Positions 45,468 to 53,433 of a stretch of 64,000 nucleotides of DNA are shown here, in pieces; position 1 is the first letter of the stretch, and each line of letters starts with the position of its first letter. This DNA is from Flavobacteriales bacterium (lineage in GTDB: Bacteria > Bacteroidota > Bacteroidia > Flavobacteriales_D > Sanyastnellaceae): assembly GCA_027491075.1 (NCBI GenBank), contig JAIXWX010000025.1:124001-188000 (forward strand). The letters are read 5' to 3'. The position numbers were made by a program, and so were the translations under genes. Below the pieces are notes generated by a model, which made no database searches, was not told where the DNA came from, and saw nothing but the letters and a program-made list of their open reading frames with translations.

Positions 45468-48197
45468 ATGAGAAATCAATCCTTTTTTAAGAAAACTTTA
45501 TTCGTTTTCTTCAGTATTCTGTCCTATTTGTTGAACGGGCAAGTCACATTTAATGCTACCAATACGGGGTTACAGACTGTTTCAGGAAGTAGTTTTGCCA
45601 ACTGTGCAGTAGATATGAACGGAGATGGATTGGACGATATCGTGCGTGTTCTTGGCTCAGGTATTTACATAGACTATCAGCAGCCCAATGGAGTTTTTAC
45701 CGGAAGTTTTTTTCCAATGAGTCTTGAGAATCTTCCATCTTGGAGTATTTGTGCTGCTGATATTGATGACAATGGGTACACGGACCTTTGTCTTGGAGCA
45801 GGCGACGCAGTGTCCTTTGTTTACGCTAATGACAATGGAACGGCTTACACGGAAGATGCACATCCTGAGTATATCTTTTCTCAACGCAGCACATTCGCGG
45901 ATATAGATAACGATGGAAAATTGGATGCATTTGTTTGCCATGATGTAGATCAATCTCATGCCTACCACAACATTAATGGTATCCTACAATTGGACATTAG
46001 TTTACTACCTACTTTGGATGCTGGCGGTAACTATGCTGCCATTTGGGTGGACTATGACAATGACTGGGATTCTGACCTCTATATAACCAAGTGTCGTGGT
46101 GGTGCTCCTGCTGGAGACCCTCAGCGTATCAACTTATTATATAGAAACAACGGAGATGGTACATTTAGCTCAGTAGGGCCAGAAGCCAACATGGATGATG
46201 GAGACCAGAGTTGGGCAACTGTATTCGAAGACTTTGATAACGATGGTGACTTCGATGCTTTCACAGTTAATCATCAGTGGGCCAATCGTTTTATGGAAAA
46301 CAATGGAGATGGGACGTTTACAGATATCATCGGTTCAACAGGCATAGATGCAGGAGATCTTGGCGCATGGAACTGCGACGCACACGATTTTGATAATAAT
46401 GGTTTCGTAGATATTTTCTCAGAAATGAATAACGAAATGTACTGGAACAATGGTAATGGAACGTTTACCGGTGGCCAGTTGTCCTTTAGTTCAGGTGGTG
46501 TGGGCGATTTTAATAACGATGGTTTCCTGGATGTCATTTCTGTAAATACGCGTCACATGAACAACGGGAATTCTAATAACTGGGTAAAGTTTCATCTTGA
46601 AGGTATTGTGACTGCGAAAGATGCCATTGGAGCGCGAGTAGAAATTTATGGAGATTGGGGAATTCAAATTCGTGAGGTGAGAGCAGGTGAGAGTTTTGAT
46701 CCAGGTTCTTCACTTACTGTACACTTCGGATTAGGTCAGGCTACAGCCATCAATCAGGTCATTGTAAAGTGGCCAAGCGGGATGATTACGACAATTGAAA
46801 ATCCAGAAATTAATCAGCAGCACTTGGTGCTCGAGTCCAATTGTATACTCGATCCAGTAGCACTCGTGGTGAATGGAAATACCAACCTTTGTGAAGGACA
46901 GTCAGTAGTATTATCTGCACCAGATGGAGATTCTTATTTCTGGTCCAATGGTGAAACAACTCAAAGCATTCAAGTATCGAGTGGAGGAAATTACTCTGTC
47001 GTTGTTTACGATGAAAGCGATTGTGTCGCTATGTCGAATCAAGTGGAAGTAAATGTGATTATAGAGGAAGATCCATCTATTTCTGCCTCAGGAGATACTT
47101 ATTTCTGCGAAGGAGGAAGCGTTGTTCTTACAGCCTCTCCTTCGTCATCTTATCTATGGAATGGAGGGGAAACATCTTCAACCATTGTGGTAACGGAGAG
47201 TGGCGTATATAACGTTTCTACTACTGGTCTATGCAGCGGAAATCCATTGGTAAGTCAGTCTATTGAAGTTATTGTTTTAGATAGTCCAGAACCAGGTGTT
47301 GAGAATATTCAAATTGGTGAGTCCGCTTCTATTGATATCACCGCTAGCGGAACAAACGTGGAATGGTTCGAATCAGAAACTGCTGATTTTCCTATGGCTA
47401 CAGGAAATACTTATACCACGCCAGTGGTAGAGTCTGAAGCTACGTATTGGGTCCAGTCTACTACCATTTATGGAGGAGAAGAGCAGAGCGGAGGCAAACC
47501 GGATTTCGGATCTGGTGGATTGCCCTCTACAGGAGGACGAATGTTTTTCAATGTAACCGAACCCTTCACTCTTGTAGAATTCAAGTGTAACGTGCCTGCG
47601 TCGGGTGTTGCAGGAAACAGAACTTTACAAATATTTGACGCTGCTGGAGCATTGATTACTACTTATTCTTTCTTCGCAGAAATTGGGGATAACGTCATTT
47701 CGTGTGATATTGAAGTTCCATCAGGAGAAGGCTTACAACTAGCGTTGGCGGAAAATAATTTGTTTAGAAATAACTCAGGCGTGGCTTATCCATATCCGAT
47801 TGGTGACATAGGAGAAATTACGAACTCTACTTTTGGAAGCTCGTACTATTATTATTTTTATGATTGGAAAATCGAAAAGGAATCAATGGAGTGTGTTTCA
47901 GATCGTGTTCCTGTCACTGTAACTGTTGTTAGCACTGAAGAGATCACAGCATCCGATTGGTCTATCTATCCTGTTCCGGTAAAAGACCAATTGAATATTA
48001 GACTTCCCGATGGAATGAGAACGGTAAATATGAGAATCATTGATGCTACGGGAAGAGTGGTTATTGAGACGATGAAGACATCGAATGATCAAGCACTATT
48101 GATTATCCCAACAGAGGCCTTTACATCGGGTATCTACACCCTTTCCATTAGCAATGAAAATCACATTATCCAAAAGACTTTTGTGATAGAAAAATAA
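45468..48197 (+). CDS. T9SS-secreted FG-GAP/VCBS propeller protein with ASPIC/UnbV domain
   Basis: A 909-residue protein from ATG 45468, where the signal peptide starts (FFKKTLFVFFSILSYLLNGQ); an in-frame TTG 48 bases upstream is rejected. About 30-340 is a beta-propeller with seven or so calcium-type loops, D-x-N-x-D-x-x-D (DMNGDGLDDIV, DIDDNGYTDLC, DIDNDGKLDAF, DFDNDGDFDAF, DFNNDGFLDVI). About 350-450 is an ASPIC/UnbV domain (VEIYGDWGIQIREVRAGESF, HFGLGQATAINQVIVKWPSG). Two Ig-like segments follow (SYFWSNGETTQSIQVSSGGN, SYLWNGGETSSTIVVTESG), then a further beta domain and a type A T9SS sorting domain (WSIYPVPVKDQLNIRLPDG). Integrin-like propellers bind surfaces or calcium; the ligand is unknown. 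Confidence 0.88.
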   Translation: MRNQSFFKKTLFVFFSILSYLLNGQVTFNATNTGLQTVSGSSFANCAVDMNGDGLDDIVRVLGSGIYIDYQQPNGVFTGSFFPMSLENLPSWSICAADIDDNGYTDLCLGAGDAVSFVYANDNGTAYTEDAHPEYIFSQRSTFADIDNDGKLDAFVCHDVDQSHAYHNINGILQLDISLLPTLDAGGNYAAIWVDYDNDWDSDLYITKCRGGAPAGDPQRINLLYRNNGDGTFSSVGPEANMDDGDQSWATVFEDFDNDGDFDAFTVNHQWANRFMENNGDGTFTDIIGSTGIDAGDLGAWNCDAHDFDNNGFVDIFSEMNNEMYWNNGNGTFTGGQLSFSSGGVGDFNNDGFLDVISVNTRHMNNGNSNNWVKFHLEGIVTAKDAIGARVEIYGDWGIQIREVRAGESFDPGSSLTVHFGLGQATAINQVIVKWPSGMITTIENPEINQQHLVLESNCILDPVALVVNGNTNLCEGQSVVLSAPDGDSYFWSNGETTQSIQVSSGGNYSVVVYDESDCVAMSNQVEVNVIIEEDPSISASGDTYFCEGGSVVLTASPSSSYLWNGGETSSTIVVTESGVYNVSTTGLCSGNPLVSQSIEVIVLDSPEPGVENIQIGESASIDITASGTNVEWFESETADFPMATGNTYTTPVVESEATYWVQSTTIYGGEEQSGGKPDFGSGGLPSTGGRMFFNVTEPFTLVEFKCNVPASGVAGNRTLQIFDAAGALITTYSFFAEIGDNVISCDIEVPSGEGLQLALAENNLFRNNSGVAYPYPIGDIGEITNSTFGSSYYYYFYDWKIEKESMECVSDRVPVTVTVVSTEEITASDWSIYPVPVKDQLNIRLPDGMRTVNMRIIDATGRVVIETMKTSNDQALLIIPTEAFTSGIYTLSISNENHIIQKTFVIEK

Positions 48198-48251
48198 AGT
48201 TATAAGAGTTATATGAGTTGTAAGAGTTATTGAATGTAACTCTTACAACTC
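48198..48251. repeat. four tandem 9-bp units forming one arm of a 15-bp hairpin
   Basis: AGTTATAAG, AGTTATATG, AGTTGTAAG and AGTTATTGA lie head to tail at 48198-48233. The third and part of the fourth make GAGTTGTAAGAGTTA (48215-48229), which pairs perfectly with TAACTCTTACAACTC (48237-48251) around 7 bases. It fills the whole space between two convergent genes and may serve as a terminator for both, though there is no clean T run. The unit looks like intergenic repeats seen in other Flavobacteriales, which would need a genome search to confirm. Confidence 0.7.
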
Positions 48252-48254
48252 TTC

Positions 48255-49844
48255 TTATTCTCTCAGCCGATACACCAAAATATTCTGAATAGTATCTATG
48301 GGAGTTCCGATAAAGAGCGTATCGAGGCCCATGTTACATGCCCTTTGGAAGTCGTTGATCAAAAGAAATTGTGCACCACAATCTATTTTTCTTTTTATCC
48401 CTTCTTTGGTAAAATTATCTTTTTGGCCTCCTGTCCAGCCTTTACGGTGCATCATGAAAAGGCTTGCTTGGAATGATTCATCCGGCATTGAAATAACTTT
48501 TACATCACGGGTAATTCCTAAACGATTTAATTCAGATTCTATATTGTCAAAAGCCCTAAAGTGCTCCACGTGATACCAGCTATGATATTTCATTAGTTCC
48601 GCTTCTTTGGTGTTGGTTACTAATGAGTAGTTCTTATTGTGCTTCGGAGCGTATCGTAATTGCACGTGTTGAGAAGCGTAGAAAACGTTAAAGGAGATGA
48701 GAGCTACGCCAAGAACTGCGGCAATTCTTTTTGCAGAAGTGAATTGAATAGTTTTTATTCTGAAGTATAACGTAGCTAGAATTACCAGAGGAAAAGGCAG
48801 TAATGCCAATGAATAATAATCGTGGACATCCCATTTGAAGAAAAGTAAGATATACGCGACTGATCCAATAAGAGTAAAGAGCAATACCAATCTGGATAAA
48901 ATGGTTTCTTTATTGCGATCTATAAAAACGATGAGCAAAGAAGCGCCCAAGAATAGAAACATAGAGGCACTAAAAACTTTGGGAAATAGAAAGTAGGGTG
49001 CCATTTCTAGATAACGGTTAATATCTTCCTGGGGTTGATTCCACGGGGTAAAAATGGCGTTCGGTGTAAACCAGCCTCCATATGTGTTGTTGTAGTGTGC
49101 TACCCAAAGCAAGTACATCGCGTTCACAACAAACACTAAAAAAAATCCCATTATTGTGATCAATAAGCTCGGAAACAATTGGTGTGTTTTTAATCGAAAT
49201 AAACTCGTGATATCTAGAATCCAAAGTAGACCGATTACACCGAATGGAATCACAGCAGTAGGTTTGATAAGGGCTGCTAAACAGAAGAGCAGTAGCGATA
49301 TCCACCAATGACCTATTCTTTGAAAAATGACGAAGCGTATATAGAAAAAGGACGCGATAAGCGAAATCGAAACCGCGTGCATATCGGGAAGGAAATTAGT
49401 ACTGTAAATTACTACCGCAGGTGATGTACAGGCAAGTATCAAGCTGAATGTACTATAAAATCTAGAAACGCCTAAAAGTCGAAACGCCCTAAACGTGGAA
49501 TACAGCGCCATGGAAAACAATGTCAGGGTTATAACTCGAAGTACCCATAGGTTTTCTCCAGTGATCTTCCAAATACATGCGGTCAAATAGTAGACAATCG
49601 GAAACTCTCCAATGGTTTTATTGGATTCGAAATCCTTAAAAAGGTATGCCTGAATCCCCGTATCGAAAAATTTTAATCCATTTTCATAATAGTATCTGCA
49701 AAATGAAAGACTATCTGTTTGTCTCCACAAGTGAACAGAACAGAGAGGGCTTTGAAGAACATATGGGGTGGAATAAATTAGGAAAACAATGACAAGTGCA
49801 AGCAGGGGGTAGTATTGGTGTAAGATTTTCCTCATCTCAAGCAT
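48255..49844 (-). CDS. GT39-like (GT-C fold) polytopic membrane glycosyltransferase
   Basis: A 529-residue membrane protein with about ten or more transmembrane helices. The first periplasmic loop has the family pattern SVHLWRQTDSLSFCRYYYEN followed by an acidic site, as in ArnT/PMT-type GT-C enzymes (where a D/E pair in this loop is catalytic; here HLWRQTDS and FKDFESNKTIGEFPIVYYL). A soluble C-terminal part of about 130 residues lies outside the membrane (VKVISMPDESFQASLFMMH). Such enzymes move a sugar from a polyprenyl phosphate to lipid or protein in the periplasm. The start is 49844 (MLEMRK) or 49835. Not linked to a glycan gene cluster here, so the acceptor is unknown. Confidence 0.75.
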   Translation of the reverse strand: MLEMRKILHQYYPLLALVIVFLIYSTPYVLQSPLCSVHLWRQTDSLSFCRYYYENGLKFFDTGIQAYLFKDFESNKTIGEFPIVYYLTACIWKITGENLWVLRVITLTLFSMALYSTFRAFRLLGVSRFYSTFSLILACTSPAVVIYSTNFLPDMHAVSISLIASFFYIRFVIFQRIGHWWISLLLFCLAALIKPTAVIPFGVIGLLWILDITSLFRLKTHQLFPSLLITIMGFFLVFVVNAMYLLWVAHYNNTYGGWFTPNAIFTPWNQPQEDINRYLEMAPYFLFPKVFSASMFLFLGASLLIVFIDRNKETILSRLVLLFTLIGSVAYILLFFKWDVHDYYSLALLPFPLVILATLYFRIKTIQFTSAKRIAAVLGVALISFNVFYASQHVQLRYAPKHNKNYSLVTNTKEAELMKYHSWYHVEHFRAFDNIESELNRLGITRDVKVISMPDESFQASLFMMHRKGWTGGQKDNFTKEGIKRKIDCGAQFLLINDFQRACNMGLDTLFIGTPIDTIQNILVYRLRE

Positions 49845-49936
49845 TAGTGAGACGAAGTTATTCTATTTTACTCATTAAACTGATAATTATTTTAAAAGGG
49901 ATTTTTTAGAAAATGCAACAGCCGGATGGATAAGAA

Positions 49937-50473
49937 TTATTCAGGCATCTCTGCGACGCTGTATAGCTGAGCCTTTATTTTTTCAGTATACTCCATATTC
50001 CATTCCATGTTTCCCGTAGTGATATCGAAATGAGCCACTGCAAAAGGGGTGGAACAGAGATCTATTAGTTCTTGATTTTCTTTTTTGGGATACAGTGTAA
50101 TATCCGTTAGGCATTTTATTGCTTGTTCACCTTCAGACGCGGAAACCTTCGAGCAATTGAGTTGAAAACTCTTACAGTGATACCCTTCTTTCTCAAAAAC
50201 AACTTTATAGTCCTGGCCAGCTTCCAGTAGTATGGCATAGAAGCCAGTATCTCTTGATTTGATGGCAGATATAAGTGAGTCTTTGCAAAACACATTCACG
50301 TTGACTTCTGCAATTTTTTGGGTTTTTTTTGCTCGTTTTTGTTCTATTTCAGTTGCAATAGAACCTGATTCTGTATAGCCATAAAACATCACTTGGGTTT
50401 TCTGTGCGCAGAGCATTTCTCCAAGGGAAATAACTAAAATAAACGTCAATAGGGTTTTCATTCTGATTTTCAA
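49937..50473 (-). CDS. small secreted protein with carboxypeptidase-regulatory-like beta domain
   Basis: A 178-residue protein with signal peptide (ends EMLCAQ, about residue 23). About 25-130 is a beta-sandwich of the carboxypeptidase-regulatory type: VNVNVFCKDSLISAIKSRDT, GFYAILLEAGQDYKVVFEKE and GYHCKSFQLNCSK. A short tail with the pattern FAVAHFDITTGNMEWNMEYT follows. Such domains occur in Bacteroidota periplasmic lipoproteins and in envelope proteins near gliding genes, but no partner domain is present here. The start could be 50473 or 50461. It lies downstream of the phospholipase gene with a 58-base gap and may be a separate transcript. Function unknown. Confidence 0.7.
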   Translation of the reverse strand: MKIRMKTLLTFILVISLGEMLCAQKTQVMFYGYTESGSIATEIEQKRAKKTQKIAEVNVNVFCKDSLISAIKSRDTGFYAILLEAGQDYKVVFEKEGYHCKSFQLNCSKVSASEGEQAIKCLTDITLYPKKENQELIDLCSTPFAVAHFDITTGNMEWNMEYTEKIKAQLYSVAEMPE

Positions 50474-50531
50474 ATGTGGCCTTTATACCTTCATTTCCGG
50501 TATAAGGTTTCATTTTCAAGGAATGAAAATG

Positions 50532-51539
50532 TTATTCGTGGTCCCGAATGGACAGAGAATCAGGCTTGCTGACTGGAAGTTCAGGCTGATATTCGGGTAA
50601 GTTTCCTTTGGAAATAAATTTGGATAAATCGGGTTGTCCCGCATTTACCCACGCGGTGTACCAATAGCTTCCAATGGTCAAGACCGCACTCTTCATGCGG
50701 CGTTCGACTTGTCCTTGAAGCATTTGATGATAGGTGTTACTATATTCCTCGCTATACACTTTCACTTGCGCTTGACCACGCACTTCATAACTGTATTTTC
50801 TATCCGAAGGAAAAGTGGAGTTGAGTTGTTGTTCCATCAATAAAACAGAATCAACAGCGGCATAACTCTGACGAATTTTTCCCCAAATATGATCCAAAGG
50901 AGTTTTTATGTATTCCGCCTTGCCGATGAAAAAGTCATAATTTAAATCGTACAACTCAGGAAGTCTGCTTTCCCAGAAACCATGAATCCCACGTTGATTT
51001 GTTTTCTGGCCATTGTAGTTAGAGGTTGTGTGCAACGGAACGTGTGCATCTCCGATGTAGTGGCCTAGTTCTGCGCTTAAATGCAATACGCGAGTTATAT
51101 TCTCTTCTTCAAAAGCTTTAGTGAGTTTATAAACCATAAGATTTACGTGCCAAGGAACAATTCCATGTGCACGTAAACTATCCTCACTGTACTTGGCTAC
51201 TGCATCATTCCAATGTTTAGGGACATTCTCAAAAGGATCGCATCCCGCTTGCCCGAAGCAGTAACGATCCATGTCTATATAGTGGCATTCTGCTTCACCT
51301 TTTACACCATAGCGTCTTTTATCTGGATCCACACTGTGCTCAATGATAAAGTCCATATTCGCTTTGTAAAAGCCGAACATTCCTTCGGGCAACGAATATA
51401 TCGCGAGTTCATTGATGCGCTTATGGCCGTAGAAGCCCCAAGAGGAATGATTTTCACATGAGTGAATATCTTTCTCAAGAAATCCACATAGAATAGGAAT
51501 CAATGCGACAAGGGCGACTATGGAAACGATTTTTTTCAT
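50532..51539 (-). CDS. zinc-dependent phospholipase C / S1-P1 nuclease-like protein
   Basis: A 335-residue protein starting at ATG 51539, where a signal peptide begins (MKKIVSIVALVALIPILCGF). A longer frame reaching 51701 lies wholly inside comB and is rejected. Helical metal-binding motifs of the zinc PLC/S1-P1 nuclease fold are present: WGFYGHKRINELAIYSLP near the N-terminus, HYIDMDRY, and HLSAELGHYIGDAHVPLHTT, which supply His and Asp ligands for a tri-zinc site. Bacteroidota members are annotated as zinc-dependent phospholipase C; the substrate could be phospholipid or nucleic acid. It overlaps comB by 4 bases (ATGA) and is the last gene of the operon that starts with the DPP-IV gene. Confidence 0.82.
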   Translation of the reverse strand: MKKIVSIVALVALIPILCGFLEKDIHSCENHSSWGFYGHKRINELAIYSLPEGMFGFYKANMDFIIEHSVDPDKRRYGVKGEAECHYIDMDRYCFGQAGCDPFENVPKHWNDAVAKYSEDSLRAHGIVPWHVNLMVYKLTKAFEEENITRVLHLSAELGHYIGDAHVPLHTTSNYNGQKTNQRGIHGFWESRLPELYDLNYDFFIGKAEYIKTPLDHIWGKIRQSYAAVDSVLLMEQQLNSTFPSDRKYSYEVRGQAQVKVYSEEYSNTYHQMLQGQVERRMKSAVLTIGSYWYTAWVNAGQPDLSKFISKGNLPEYQPELPVSKPDSLSIRDHE

Positions 51540-52297
51540 GAATGTTCCACCGCATTTTCCACTTTCATTTTTACCAAGGCTCCATCTTCTAAAATAGGAA
51601 TGGTATCGACGGTATTGAGCGTCAAACAATATTTTACATCTTTCTGAATGTTCAGTTTGATCAATCGGCGACGGTGAGAGCTCGATCGCAAGAAACTCCA
51701 TAAGTGCTCTTTGGCACTTCGATAGATGAATTTTGCAGCGACAGTGCTGTCTTCATCGGCTCTGAATTTTCTACTTTCTAAAAGAATATCTGCAATGGCT
51801 CCGCCACAAATCGTATCTTCTAAATTGATTTTATCTTTCCAACCTGACGCAAGGATTAAGGTGTTTCGGTGTTGTTCAATAAGCCACTTACATAAAGCAT
51901 CCAGATTATTCAAACAGCCGATCACCACGATTTTTCTATCAGAAGCCATGTGAATCGCTTTGGTTCCGTTGGTAGTGGTGAGCACTACTGTTTTGCCCTT
52001 CAATTCTGGATCCATGAATGCGTAAGGCGAATTTCCGAAGGGAAATCCTTCGACAACTTGACCATCCCTTTCCGCTGCAGCAATATAACCTTGTGCTTGA
52101 TATGCGCGGGCCTCTTGAACTGAACTCACGGGAATGATTTTCTCCACACCATGATGCAGTGCAGAACAAATCGCACTGGTCGCTCTCAATACATCAATAA
52201 CAACGACGATTTCGAAGTTCTCTTTGTAAAGATTGTACTGACCTGGAGTGTAACACACTTCAACCAGTTTGCGGTCTGCGAGCGGAAACATAGGCAT
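51536..52297 (-). CDS. comB: ComB, 2-phosphosulfolactate phosphatase family
   Basis: A 253-residue protein of the ComB family (known activity: removal of phosphate from 2-phospho-3-sulfolactate in coenzyme M synthesis, magnesium dependent). Family blocks are present: VVVIDVLRATSAICSALHHG near the start, AAERDGQVVEGFPFGNSPYA, GKTVVLTTTNGTKAIHMASD, and the C-terminal DVKYCLTLNTVDTIPILEDG. Bacteroidota do not make coenzyme M, so the natural substrate is unclear. Sulfolactate or another phosphorylated acid is possible. The start shares one base with the gcvT stop (TAATG). A second ATG two codons in (52291) is also possible. Confidence 0.9.
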   Translation of the reverse strand: MPMFPLADRKLVEVCYTPGQYNLYKENFEIVVVIDVLRATSAICSALHHGVEKIIPVSSVQEARAYQAQGYIAAAERDGQVVEGFPFGNSPYAFMDPELKGKTVVLTTTNGTKAIHMASDRKIVVIGCLNNLDALCKWLIEQHRNTLILASGWKDKINLEDTICGGAIADILLESRKFRADEDSTVAAKFIYRSAKEHLWSFLRSSSHRRRLIKLNIQKDVKYCLTLNTVDTIPILEDGALVKMKVENAVEHS

Positions 52298-53406
52298 TAC
52301 TGTTTGTGAAATGGGATGGAAGTGGTAATCGCTTTTAGGGATTTACCTCGAACGCTAATAAAAATTTCATTTCCGGGTTTAGATAATGCGGTGGGCACAT
52401 ATCCCAATCCAACAGCTTTGCCAAGTGTTGGGCTTTGCGTGCCACTTGTTACTACTCCGATAACTTGCTGAGTCGCGTCCACAATTTCGTAACCGTGACG
52501 TGGTATACCTTTATCAATCATCTCAAATCCGACCAGTCGTTTGGCGGTACCATTTTCTTTATGTCCCTTGATGTATTCGCTGTTTACAAATGTTTTGGTA
52601 AACTTGGTAATCCAACCTAAGCCAGCTTCTATAGGACTTGTTGTGTCGTCGATATCGTTTCCGTATAAGCAGAATCCCATTTCCAATCGAAGAGTGTCGC
52701 GGGCTCCAAGGCCGATGGGTTGAATAGAAAATTCTTTCCCAGCGTCAAATATTTTATCCCACATTTCATTGGCTACTTCGTTGGGAAAGTACACCTCAAA
52801 TCCTCCAGCTCCTGTATATCCAGTCGTAGAGATTAAAATGTTATCGAACCCCGCGAAATTGCCTCTTTTGAATGAATAGTATTCCATTTCGCCGAGATCC
52901 ATCGCGGTAAGTTTTTGAAGTACTTTGATAGCATTGGGTCCTTGCACGGCTAAAAGTGATGTTTGCTCACTTTCATCGGTCATTTCTACTCCGAACTCGG
53001 CCGCATAGGATTGTAGCCAGTTCCAATCTTTCTCAATGTTGGAAGCATTTACCACAAGATAATATTCACCCTCTGAAACGCGATATACCAGCAGGTCGTC
53101 TATGATTCCTCCTGTTGCATTCGGCATACAACTATATTGTACTTTACCATCAAATAGCTTGCTCACATCATTGCTTGTAGTGTACTGTAAAAAGTCCAGA
53201 GCCCTTTGGCCTTTTACCCGAAATTCCCCCATGTGACTTACATCGAATACCCCTACATTATTGCGAACGCAGTGGTGTTCTTCGATGAGTCCTTTGTATT
53301 GAACAGGCATGTTATATCCAGCAAAAGGCACCATTTTGGCACCAAGACTAATATGCTTTTCAGAGAGCGCTGTGCTCTTTAATGCGGTTGTTTCCATTGA
53401 TTCCAT
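52297..53406 (-). CDS. gcvT: GcvT, glycine cleavage system aminomethyltransferase (T protein)
   Basis: A 369-residue enzyme that moves the methylene group from the aminomethyl-lipoyl H protein to tetrahydrofolate and releases ammonia. Family blocks: GAKMVPFAGYNMPVQYKGLI, VGVFDVSHMGEFRVKG, SLLAVQGPNAIKVLQKL, ISTTGYTGAGGFEVYFPNEV and LGARDTLRLEMGFCLYGNDI, with the folate-binding Asp region LLVYRVSEGEYYLVVNASN. ATG 53406 (or 53397) is the start; the TTG at 53415 is part of a promoter box. gcvH and gcvP are not near. Placed between a DPP-IV peptidase gene and comB on the same strand, probably with an extra internal promoter. Confidence 0.95.
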   Translation of the reverse strand: MESMETTALKSTALSEKHISLGAKMVPFAGYNMPVQYKGLIEEHHCVRNNVGVFDVSHMGEFRVKGQRALDFLQYTTSNDVSKLFDGKVQYSCMPNATGGIIDDLLVYRVSEGEYYLVVNASNIEKDWNWLQSYAAEFGVEMTDESEQTSLLAVQGPNAIKVLQKLTAMDLGEMEYYSFKRGNFAGFDNILISTTGYTGAGGFEVYFPNEVANEMWDKIFDAGKEFSIQPIGLGARDTLRLEMGFCLYGNDIDDTTSPIEAGLGWITKFTKTFVNSEYIKGHKENGTAKRLVGFEMIDKGIPRHGYEIVDATQQVIGVVTSGTQSPTLGKAVGLGYVPTALSKPGNEIFISVRGKSLKAITTSIPFHKQ

Positions 53407-53412
53407 TTGTGA

Positions 53413-53420
53413 CAAATATA
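53413..53420 (-). promoter_or_regulatory. -7 promoter box six bases before gcvT
   Basis: On the minus strand TATATTTG, then TCACAA, then ATG. This is the same box and the same six-base gap as at paaZ. It would start a leaderless or nearly leaderless gcvT-comB-phospholipase mRNA in addition to read-through from the peptidase gene. No good TTG at -33 was found. Confidence 0.48.
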
Positions 53421-53433
53421 AGGCTTCAGCAAT

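Noticed and set aside
48198-48251. Possible CRISPR array
   Set aside because: Units are 9 bp, directly adjacent with no spacers, and no cas genes are present.
50474-50531. Terminator between the phospholipase gene and the small secreted protein gene
   Set aside because: A 7-bp stem (CATTTTC/GAAAATG) exists, but no T run follows on the minus strand.
51540-51701. 54-residue N-terminal extension of the phospholipase-like protein
   Set aside because: It lies inside comB in another frame; the signal peptide starts at 51539.
53407-53415. TTG start for gcvT
   Set aside because: Same situation: the codon lies inside the -7 box, and ATG 53406 follows.
53397-53433. Glycine riboswitch before gcvT
   Set aside because: Only 27 bases separate the genes, and no aptamer core is visible.
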